Made by a program: the position numbers and the translations under genes
Assembly (NCBI GenBank): GCA_016719485.1
Contig: JADJZB010000008.1
Location: 222,155-286,154, forward strand
Reading direction: 5' to 3'
From: Holophagales bacterium
Lineage (GTDB): Bacteria; Acidobacteriota; Thermoanaerobaculia; UBA5066
DNA length: 64,000 nt
The notes under the pieces: model-generated
What the model saw: the letters and a program-made list of their open reading frames with translations, nothing else
The model's database searches: none
Told to the model about the DNA's origin: nothing
In this document: positions 45,809-55,510 of the stretch, one piece after another
How positions within the stretch are numbered: position 1 is the stretch's first letter
Layout of the letters: every line of letters starts with the position of its first letter

Positions 45809-48800
45809 TGGCCCTCGACCTCACCGGCATCTCGAACGAGAACGGTTCTACACGAGCCACTACCTCGCGGCGATCCTCGAGGACGACCTCAAGGGCCTCT
45901 TCGCCACCTGGGCGAAGGCCGAGGAGGAGGGAAGGGCAAGCCTCCGGCCGACCTCCTCCTCTCCCTCTCCTCGCGCGACTACGCCGCCTCCCGGAGCGAC
46001 CTCGCCCGCTGGCGCGACGCCGCCTCCGTCTCGACCTCCAGCGTCCGTTCCTCGCCTCCTTCCTCGCCGCCCTCGGCTACACCCTCCCCCCCACCCTTGC
46101 CCACACGGTCAAGGAGCTGGGCGACGGCAGCGCCATCCCGGTCCTCGCCGAGGTGAGGAAGAAGAACGGCGCCCCCGACCTCTGGGTCGTCGAGACGATC
46201 GAGACCGCCGGCCGACGCCGGCGCCGCCGACCCCCTCTCGCAGCCCTTCCTCCCCGAGCAGCTGCCGCCCTCCAGGCGGGCGCCGAGCCCCTCCGGCTCC
46301 CTTCCGACGGCGGCGAGCCGCTCGCTCAGACGTCCTCACCGCCGCCGTCTTCGCGCCTCCCCCAACCGCCCCGCTGGTCATCGCCCTCAACCACGGCCTC
46401 GTCGTCCCCGCCGACCGGACGAAGTGGACCCAGAAGCGCTACCTCCGCTTCGACCTCGCCGAGATCTACGGCCGGAGGAGCCCCGGCACCTTCCGCGCCC
46501 TCGCGGCGCTCCTCCACCCGACAGCCTCGCCCCCGAAGGCGGCCTCTCCCCTCCTCGACACCCTCGACGAAAGCTCGCACAAGCACGCCTTCGCCGTCTC
46601 CGACGACCTCAAGTACAGCGTCCGCGAAGCGGTGGGGCTCCTCGGCAACAGGCCCTCTACGACCTCCGCGAGCGCCTCCGCGAGGGGAGTCTACGGCCGG
46701 GAGATGGCCAAGCCCCCTCACCGAGGAGTGCCTCCACTACCTCTACCGCCTCCTCTTCTGCTTCTACGTCGAGGCCCGCCCCGAAAGCTCGGCTACGCCC
46801 CGATGAAGAACGAGGAGTACCGCACGGCTACAACCTCGAGGCCCTCCGCGACCTCGAGCTTCAGGACCTGACGACCGAGGTCGAAGAACGGCTTCTTCCT
46901 CAGCGACTCCGTCGCCACCCTCTTCCGCCTCGTCTACGAGGGCTTCAGCCACGAGGGAAAAGCAGACCGTTCTCGGGGCGGACCAGGGCACCGACCATCA
47001 CACCTTCCGGATGGAGCCGCTCCGGAGCCCTCTTCGATCCAGAACGGACGCCGCTTCTGAACCGCGTCCGCTTTCGCAACCACGTTCTCAGAGGGGTCCT
47101 CGGTGCCTCTCCCTCTCGAGGCGAAAGAGGCGGCCGGGGCGGGGCGAAGAACCGAGGCCGCATCAGCTACGCCCAGCTCGGCATCAACCAGCTCGGCGCC
47201 GTGTACGAGGGGCTGCTCTCCTACACCGGCTTCTTCGCCGAGGAAGACCTCTACGAGGTCCACCGGGCAGGCGAGACTCCCGACGAGCTGCAGAACGCCT
47301 GGTTCGTGAAGGCGGCCGACCTCGCGAAGTACACCAACGAGGAGAAGCTCTTCGACGAGCGCCTCGGAAGCACGCGAAGGGCACCTTCATCTACCGCCTC
47401 TCGGGCCGCAACCGCGAGAAGTCGGCCTCGTACTACACCCCCGAGGTCCTCACCCGCTGCGTCGTCAAGTACGCCCTCAAGGAACTGCTGAAGGACCGGA
47501 CGGCCGACGACCTCCTCTCCCTCACCATCTGCGAGCCCGCCCTCGGGAGCGGCGCGTTCGCGAACGAGGCCGTCAACCAGCTCGCCGACGCCTACCTCGA
47601 ACGGAAGCAGGCGGAGCTGAAGCGCTCCATCCGCACGACGCCCTTCTCCTCGAGAAGCAGAAGACCAAGGCCTACCTCGCCGACAACAACGTTCACGGCG
47701 TCGACCTCAACCCCACGGCCGTCGAGCTGGCCGAGATTTCCCTCTGGCTCAACACCATCTACGCCGGCCACACCATCCCCTGGTTCGGGAACCAGCTCGT
47801 CGCCGGCAACAGCCTTGTCGGCGCCCGGCGGCAGGTCTTCACGCCAAAGGATGCGCCGAGGAGGGGCGGGCACTTCGTCTTCGAGGGGTTCCCGATCAGG
47901 TGAAGCTCGGCGAGGCTCGCCCCGCGGGCGCCGTCTACCACTTCCTCGCCCCCGACCCGGGATGTGCGCCTACGACGACGCGGTCATCCGCGGGCTCGCT
48001 CCCGACGAGATCAAGGCGATCAAGGAGTGGAAGAGGGAGTTCGGGCAGCCCTTCAGCGCCTCGGAGCTGAAGACCCTCCAGAAGCTCTCCTCCGCCATCG
48101 ACCGCCTCTGGCAGAAGCACGTCGAGGAGCGTCGAAAGCTCCGGGTCGACACCGGAACACCTTCCCGCTCTTCGGCCACGAGAGCGACCCCGCCTTCGCG
48201 GCTCCAGAGTCGGGCAAGCGGCTTTCGACCCGCGACAAAGACCGCCTCTACCGCCAGCGCTTCCTCGCGGAGGGGGTCCGCGCTTCGAGCCCCTACCGTC
48301 GCCTCAGGACGGCGATGGACTACTGGTGCGCCCTCTGGTTCTGGCCGATCGAGAAGGCGAGCCTCCTCCCGAGCCGGGAGGAGTTTCTCCTCGACCTCGC
48401 CGTCCTCCTCGAGGGACGTCCCAGGGCGTCGCCCTCGTCGGCGGCGCCGACCAGACGACCCTCTTCCCGGAAGACACCCCGAAACAGGAGGCGTTGAAGC
48501 TCGTCGACGAGTTCGGGTTCGTGGACGTCGACAAGCTGGCGCGAGAGATGCCACGGCTGGCGGCGGTGAAGGAGCTGGCCGAGAGGCATCGGTTCCTGCA
48601 CTGGGAGCTGGAGTTCGCGGAGGTCTTCGCGGACAGGGGAGGATTCGACCTGATCGTCGGGAATCCGCCGTGGATCAAGGTCGAATGGGACGAGGGCGGG
48701 GTCATGGGGGACTTCGAGCCGCTCTTCGTCCTTCGGGGACACTCGGGGCCAAGGCTCTCTGAGCTGAGACGCGAGGCGATCGGTGCTTCGGGCGGACTCA

Positions 48801-50659
48801 TCGAATCCTATCTTGGCGAGTTTGTTGAGTCCTCCGGCATGCAGGCGTTCCTGAACGCGGGAACAGAACTTCTCTCTGCTACGCGGTTGGTGGAAATCTC
48901 TACAAGTGCTTCTGCCTCAAGCGTGGATGACCACAAATGGCCGGGGGATGACAGGATTCCTACATCCTGAAGGCGATTACGATGACCCCAATGGCGGTGC
49001 GCTGCGAAGGGCCGTCTATTCGCGACTTCGCTACCACTTCCAGTATCAGAATGAGCTCCTTCTGTTTCCCGAGATTAACCATCCGAAGCTCTACAGTGTG
49101 AACATATCCGGCGGCGCTTCCAGCGAACCGTCCTTCGTTCATATGTCGAATCTCTTTGCGCCGCACACGGTCGATACGTCTCTCGGCGAGATGGCTGTCG
49201 CGAGACGGAGCATCCAGGCGTTGCAGCCGAAGGGCGGGAGCGGGTCTGCCCCGGTCCCGGGCATCAAGGACGACGACGGAAGCTGGTGCGTACGCGCCCA
49301 TCCGTCAAGAGCCATTAGCATCCGCCGAGCAGAGCTGGACCTCTTCGCCCGGTTGTATGACGAACCAGGGACTGCTGCCCTCGAAGCGCGACTTCCCGCC
49401 CTTCATGCGCGGGAGCTCCTCGGAGTTCTCGAGAAGTTCGCGGCCTTTCCGCGGCGCCTCGCCGACATTTCCGATGAAACGTTCTCGACCGACATGTGGG
49501 ACGAATCAAGTTCTCAACGTAACGGCACGATTCGTCGCGAGACGAGGTTTCCGACGGAGCTGACGAGTCTAGTCGTTCAAGGACCTCATCTCTACGTCGG
49601 GAACCCGCTCTTCAAGACGCCTCGTGCGATCTGTGACACGGACCTCGCGCACGATCCCATTGACCTTATGGAGTTGTCCGGAAGATTACTTGCCACGGAC
49701 CAACTTCGTCCCGTCGTGCGACCACAAGACCTACATAGACAGGATGCCTCATGTGCCATGGGGGTCGCCGTCCGAATACACGCCGGCTACCGTCTCTGTC
49801 ATCGCGAGATGCTCTCCCAGGCCGGGAACGCACGTTGCTCTGCGCCGTTGCGCCGCCGAAGCAGGGCATGTGCATGCCGTCGTGGGGGCACCGATTCCGC
49901 GACGACAGGACGATGCTGGAGGCCGCGGCTTCTTCTTCTCCCTGCCGGTGGACTTCAGGGTGAAAAGCACCGGGATGGGCCATGCATACAGTGGATTCCT
50001 CGGCCAACTCCCCATCCCCCTCCCTACGGGACCTGAAACGGAGCAGCTCGTAGCGCGGGTGCTACTCTTTTCGTGCCTTACATCGCACTACTCCGCCCTA
50101 TGGTCATCGTCCTGGTCGACGGGGTTTGTCGTCGATCGCTGGACTAAAGTCGATCCCCGTCTCGGGACACTCAGCTACTCCGCAGCCACGAACACATGGC
50201 TCTGGGCGACTCCGCTTCCGCTCAGACTATGAACGACGTCAGGCGCTAGTCGAGATCGATGTTCTCGTCGCCAGAGCCCTGGGCCTGACGCTTAATGAAC
50301 TCCTCGCCATCTATCGGATTCAGTTCCCCGTTCTTCAGCAGAACGAGCGCGAAACCTGGTACGACCGGAACGGCCGAATCGTCTTCACGGTCAACAGGGG
50401 CCTGCCTGGCGTCGGCCTCGATCGACCCCAGTGGAACGAGGTCAAAGAGATGCAGTCGGGGACCGTTACCAGGACGATCCTCAACGACACGCTCCCTGGC
50501 GGTCCCAGGGACCGGACGATTACTTACATTGCGCCATTCGACAGGTGCGACAGAGAACGCGATTACAGCTCAGCGTGGGCCGCGTTCGAAGAACGGTGCC
50601 TCAACGCCGAATCAGGCCCGCAGGGGCCGTGCCTCCACCAGAATGGAAGGAGAACGTAG
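45808..50659 (+). pseudogene. DrmMI-like adenine-specific DNA methylase, frame-broken
   Basis: About 1,600 residues when pieced together from three frames. N-terminal MALDLTGISNENG with FYTSHYLAAILEDDLKGLFA opens the family. SASYYTPEVLTRCVV then CEPALGSGAFANEAVNQLAD are methylase motifs X and I; LHWELEFAEVFADRGGFDLI with VGNPPWIKVEWDE is catalytic motif IV (NPPW). The C-terminus has EIDVLVARALGLTLNELLAI and YRIQFPVLQQNERETWYDRN. The architecture matches DrmMI, the N6-adenine methylase that marks self DNA in class 1 DISARM. Breaks are dense to about 48.9 kb and sparser after. AT content rises from about 48.8 kb. Six bases separate it from the DUF262 gene. Confidence 0.8.
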
Positions 50660-50665
50660 ACGACC

Positions 50666-52300
50666 ATGCCCGATGAAGCTGCAGCGACGCCGTTCCATCC
50701 ACGAGTGAAAGGTGCCACCACGGCATTCTCGACGAACGTCGCATCCCTCCTCGGCGAGCTGGACGACGACGCCTACCACGTCCCCGACTATCAGCGGGAC
50801 TCGTCCCAATGGGACCTCTCGAAGAAGTCGCTCTTTATCGATTCGCTGATCAACAACGACCGTGCCGCCCCTGATCCTCTATCCGGAGACGAATAGCGAA
50901 GGGTCCGAGAGGCATCAGATCATCGATGGGCAGCAACGCCTGGCGACGATCCGGGACTTCATAAAGGGTGGCTTCGCGCTCGCTCCGGAGTCAGAGACCG
51001 AGTATGCGGAGAACATCGGTCCACTGGTTCAGGGGAGAAGGTTTGCCGAGCTGCCCGAGACGATCAAGCAACAGATCCAGCGGTACAAGCTGAACTTCAT
51101 CGTTCTGCCGAAGGATCCTGGGCTGAGCCTTCGCCTCGAGATCTTCCGCCGCATCAACGGGCCGGCGTTCCGCTCAGTGCCCACGATTTGAGGTTGGCGG
51201 TATTCGGGCGATCCGACCGCGTCTATTTTATCCGGCTCGCCGGCGTCTTCGACTCGCACCGTGACGGAGCGAGCCGGATGATCAAGGCGGCTAAGGAGAA
51301 CTTCGGACTCGAGTACCCATGGAGCAACGCGGCAGCCTGGAATGACTGGTGGAGCGACACGACCCAGTCCGCCGGGCAGGCACCGTCGCAGATGTTCCTC
51401 TACTACGTCATCGCACGGGACATCGCGAACGTGGAGACCCTGCTCGGGAGCACGAAGGCGCAGGACGGAGCCGGTGTCCGCTATGACAGGACGACGATTT
51501 CGGTCCTCGACCTCTACATGGCGCAGCTCCAGAACGAGAGCCATGGTGGGTCTGAGGGTGCCGGGATTCTCGCGGGCCTGAAGACGATGAAGGGGTGGTT
51601 CGTCGAGTTCGAAACGTGGTTCAACGCGATCAAGATGGCTAAGGTACCGCGCATCAGCACGAACTCTTCGACGAAGGTCGCGCTGTTCATCGCCGCGGCC
51701 ATCGAAGTCTGGGGAACTCCGGACAAGGTGACCGAGCCGCAATGGGAGCTCATCCAGGTGCTTCTCACTCCAGGGACCGCGGGCGATCGAGGACGCGATT
51801 GGCCTCCGCGTACCCGATCCCGAAGGGAAAGTGGCCAGGACAGCGGACACAGATCGCGAAGACGGTGGAGGCATGTCAGGCAATCGCAAGAAGTAGGTCC
51901 CGCCCCGGCCTACATCACGTGCAGCCCGCTGGCGAGGACCTTCCCGCCCGGATGGAAGGACGTCTGGTTTCGACGCTGGGCAAAGGCGGACGAGGCGGGA
52001 AGCGTCTCGTATGCCTGTCCCATCTGCCAGCGACTGTTCGACCACCGGATGATGAGCTATCTGCACGGAGATCACGTTTGGCCCTATTCGCTGTTCGGCG
52101 AGACGACGTGGGACAACTATCAGCTCATCTGTGGCGACTGCAACCTCGACAAGAGCAACACGCTCGATGTCGATGTGCGAAAGGCGCTGGGAGCTGATGA
52201 GTTCCGGCAGCGGGTGAGGGACTTCCTCCGGGAGCAGGTCGAGCGCGGCACCCTCGCAGAGGACGTCGTCGTCAGGAGTCTTCTGGGGCATGTCGTATAG
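50666..52300 (+). pseudogene. DUF262-HNH (GmrSD-like) endonuclease, frame-broken
   Basis: Read in pieces: VPDYQRDSSQWDLSKKSLFI, then a break near 50865, then ERHQIIDGQQRLATIRDFIK with the DGQQR nucleotide-binding motif of DUF262. A break near 51175 is followed by helical sequence and an HNH nuclease end: CPICQRLFDHRMMSYLHGDH, then LICGDCNLDKSNTLDVDV. Layout equals the GmrS-GmrD single-chain type IV restriction enzymes that cut modified phage DNA. A further disturbance at about 51770-51890 probably contains one or two shifts. Directly behind drmMI, so likely co-transcribed. Total about 540 residues. Confidence 0.78.
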
Positions 52301-52410
52301 GGCGCGGTTGGTCGAGGTGGGGGGACAGTACTGCGCCGACGAAGTCGGCGTGGGTCTTCCCGGCGATTCAGAAGCGGGCGACTGAGTCTGGACGGGGAGC
52401 GGAGAGCGGA

Positions 52411-53972
52411 ATGAGAGCAGTCACCGAGAACGACCTTCGAGACGCTTGGAATCGCCACCACGATTCCCACCGCGGCAAGCGCGAGGACTTCTTCGGCCCC
52501 GTCTACCTCGCGAAGGAGTTCAGCGGGTCCGTCGAAGACTTCCTGGCGCAGTGCGCGTTCGGGTCGAACGACTACGGCCTCGACGCGTACCACGTCGACG
52601 AGAGCCGGCGGAACCTCTACCTCTACCAGTTCAAGTGGTCGGAGGACCACAACCTCTTCAAGGGCTCACTGAAGCGGCTCGTCGAGTCGGGAATGGGGCG
52701 GGTCTTCGGGAACCCGCAGGCCTCCCGGAACGAGAACGACTTCCTGGGGCGCCTCAGGGCCGAGATCCACGAGAAGCAGGCGAGCATCGACCGGGTCGTC
52801 ATCCTCTTCGTCTTCAAGGGGGACCCGGAACGGGCGGACCAGAGCAGCGGCCTCGAGGCGCTGCGAGAGGAACGGAGTCGAAGAAGCACTTCATCAACGG
52901 CTTCTTCGGCGAGGACCGATCCGTCGACCTGACGTTCGAGTTCCGGTCGAACGAGACGCGCGGCAAGTCGGCGACGCACGTCAAGAAGACTCACCAGTAC
53001 GACCTCCGGCTCGAGGCGCCTCACGAGAGGCAGCTCGAGTCGGGCGAGAGGCTCCACGTCGGCTTCGTCCGGCTGATGGACCTCTACCGGATTCACCAGG
53101 CCATGGGGCCGCGCCTCTTCGAGCGGAACATCCGGTTCGGCCTCGGGGAGGAGGAGGGGGCGAACCGCTCCCTCCGGAGGGCCTTCGAGAAGATCGTCAT
53201 CGACGGGGCCGACCCGGCCGGCCTCTTCGCCTTCACCCACAATGGCGTGACGCTCTCGGTGGAGAAGCTCGTCGTGGAGGACGGGACGGCGAGGGTGACC
53301 GAGCCGCGGGTCCTGAACGGCGCGCAGACGCTGACGACGCTGGCCCGGTTCATCGAGAGGAACCGGGAGCACCCGGAGTTCCGGAAGCGGGTGCAGCGGC
53401 CCGACCTCGAGGAGATGGAGGTCGACGGGAACCAGAAGCCGATCCAGATCCGGCCGCTGGCGCAGACGTTTCTCGCCGTGCAGGGCGAGCTCGACCGGAT
53501 GTCGCGCCTCGGCGACGTCTTCGAGGACGAGAAGGCCTTCCGCCGGACGTTCCCCGAGTCGTATCTCCGGGTCGATCCGAGGAAGATCGTCCTCGTCTAC
53601 AAGGTCCACCTCCGCCGGCGGGCCCTCCTGCGGCACCTGGCAGAGCACAAGGGGCCGTCGTTCGAGTTCATCCAGAGGGGCTGGAACCTCGTTCAGGCGC
53701 TCCTCGTCCAGGCGCTCTTCAACAACAAGGACCTGTCGTCCTGGCTGGAGCGCTTCGGAACGACGACCTCGATGGAGACTGACTACACAGAGGTCCTGCG
53801 GAGCCTCCTTCTCTCGAAGGTGGTCCCGGTCATCAAGAGGGCGGCCTCCGAGAGCCCGTACGCCGAGTCGCTCGCGGAAGGGAAGTACGCCTTCCTCCGG
53901 ACGAAGGCGTTCTTCGGGAAGTGCATGGACCAGGCCGAGAACGACTATGGGTGGGAGAAGCGGTCGTTCTGA
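52411..53972 (+). CDS. AIPR-family abortive-infection protein, one frame break
   Basis: About 520 residues after repair of one shift near 52875. N-terminal part CAFGSNDYGLDAYHVDE then RRNLYLYQFKWSEDHNLFKG looks like a PD-(D/E)xK-type nuclease core (Asp, then QxK). The second part has GLFAFTHNGVTLSVEKLVV and EPRVLNGAQTLTTLARFIER, the NGAQT hallmark of AIPR (abortive infection phage resistance) proteins. Ends at 53972, convergent to the phosphoribosyltransferase gene. Such proteins are thought to stop phage growth by killing the infected cell. Nuclease assignment is inference. Confidence 0.82.
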
Positions 53973-54005
53973 TGAGGAATCGGGGCACCCCGCCAGGTCC
54001 GCGGG

Positions 54006-54662
54006 CTACGGGCGTCGATCGACGGTGCCATCCCGCAGGCGAGAGATAGTGCCCGTGCAGGGGGAGAGGATCCGGTCGACGTCGGGGACGAGGCCCATCG
54101 TGCGGATCAGGGCGAAGGCGCGAATGCGTGCGTTCGGGAACGCCTTCGACAGCACGGTCGCCGAAGCGAGGAGCGTCGCTCCCTTCGTAACGACGTCGTC
54201 CACGAGAACGATGTCTTCTGGCGAGCCGAGCGGTGGCGTGGGTGCCACGTCCAGAGACGCGACGTGGTCCTCGAGAGACGGCCGATTCCCGGGAGTCGAC
54301 CAGGCGGACTTCCGGACCGCCGACGTCCGGATCAGGAGGGGCTCTACGGCGGCGCCGATGCCGCACGACACGAGTCCGTCCGCGATGCGACGAGGGACCC
54401 ACAGGGCGTGCGGGTCCTTGATCGGCGCGCTCCTCGGAACTGGCACGATGGTCGCTCCCGCTGGAAAGAGCGAGGCGAGAGGTGAACCGGGCAGCTCCTC
54501 AGCGAGTCGTCGAACGGCGAAGTCGATCATCCTCTCGGGAGGGAAGGGGCCGGGGCCGTCGTTCTTGATGCGGCCGACGATCTCCCTGGATCGGACCGAG
54601 GTCTCGCCCGTCCCCCGGGGTGAGTAGATGAGGAGCGAGCCGAAGTCGACGCTAGAAGGCAA
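54006..54662 (-). CDS. ShosT-like phosphoribosyltransferase (ComF fold)
   Basis: 218 residues, intact. The PRPP loop is clear: EDIVLVDDVVTKGATLLASA near residue 150. Other family features: IVPVPRSAPIKDPHALWVPR and RSAWSTPGNRPSLEDHVASL. It lacks the N-terminal zinc finger of ComF. It follows and overlaps a DprA-like gene by 11 bases, the arrangement of the ShosTA anti-phage toxin-antitoxin pair, where the phosphoribosyltransferase is the toxin. The pair is on the opposite strand from the rest of the island. Confidence 0.8.
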   Translation of the reverse strand: MPSSVDFGSLLIYSPRGTGETSVRSREIVGRIKNDGPGPFPPERMIDFAVRRLAEELPGSPLASLFPAGATIVPVPRSAPIKDPHALWVPRRIADGLVSCGIGAAVEPLLIRTSAVRKSAWSTPGNRPSLEDHVASLDVAPTPPLGSPEDIVLVDDVVTKGATLLASATVLSKAFPNARIRAFALIRTMGLVPDVDRILSPCTGTISRLRDGTVDRRP

Positions 54663-55367
54663 GGCGCTCGCGAACGATCTCGCCGGCAGGCGGGAGGAGC
54701 TCGAAGAGCTCGTCCTCGTGACCGGAGGCGAGCGTCCGCGCGCCGTAGTGGAGCATCTCCTTCGCCCACTTCAGCCGTTCGTCATCGACGATCGACTTCA
54801 TAAGGAAGAGCGGGCGTCCGAGCCGGAGCGCCTCCCAGCCCTGCGAGAGCGAGCCGCTCGGAGTCGGGCCGCCTCGACGATGACCGTCGCGTGCGAGAGG
54901 AGGGCCATGGTCCGGTTGCGGCGGGGAAAGTTGGACCGGAGGACCGGGTGGCCGGAGGGGAACTGGCTCACGACGAGGTGGTTCTCCTCCATCGAGCGCC
55001 GAAGAGCCGCGTCGGAGCCGCCGAGGACGACGTCGAGGGGGTTCCCGAGGACGCCGATCGTCCGGCCGCCGGCCTTGACGGCACCCCAGAGGGCGGCGGT
55101 GTCGATCCCCGCCGCGAGACCGCTCACAACGAGCGCGCCGTGGCCGACGAGGAGGCGCGCGAGCTTCTCGGCTCGCTTGAGGCCGAGGTGGCTCGCCTCG
55201 CGAGCACCGACGACGGAGACCCGCGGGCCGACCGACAGGAGACGGATGTCGCCTCGGGCCCAGAGCGTCTCCGGGGCGTTCTTTCGCTCGACGTCGTTGA
55301 GCGGCCCGAGCACCTCGTCCAGCGAGAACGAGAGGGGAAACTTCGTCCTGTCCTCCATCCGTGCCAA
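54652..55367 (-). CDS. ShosA-like DprA-family protein, one frame break
   Basis: About 238 residues after joining two frames near 54870. Rossmann DprA core: VSVVGAREASHLGLKRAEKL (residue 50 on), ALVVSGLAAGIDTAALWGAV, GRTIGVLGNPLD, FPRRNRTMALLSHATVIVEA. It then continues in a second frame as GSLSQGWEALRLGRPLFLMK to the stop. No winged helix follows. DprA proteins bind single-stranded DNA; in ShosTA the DprA-like partner is the antitoxin. Start ATG near 55367, 143 bases from the divergent helicase gene. Confidence 0.78.
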
Positions 55368-55416
55368 TTATCAACCCGCGGCACCCACTTCGGAATGCCT
55401 GGTTCGGCCATGCGCG

Positions 55417-55473
55417 TATCTCGCTGCCTTCGTCGTCGTGTCGAGGGCAAACTAACGCAGCAAGGCAGATACG
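55417..55473. promoter_or_regulatory. Inverted repeat in the divergent DprA/helicase spacer
   Basis: TATCTcgcTGCCTT (55417-55430) pairs with AAGGCAGATA (55462-55471) with a 3-base bulge and a 31-base loop. The spacer must hold promoters for both the DprA-like pair and the large helicase gene. No hexamers could be assigned. Confidence 0.4.
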
Positions 55474-55510
55474 TGCCGGCCGTCAGAGCCACGCCGGCGG
55501 AGGGCCCCCG

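Noticed and set aside
54006..55367. Competence genes comF and dprA
   Set aside because: The phosphoribosyltransferase lacks the ComF zinc finger, the two genes overlap as a pair, and they lie inside a defence island away from the comEA-like gene.
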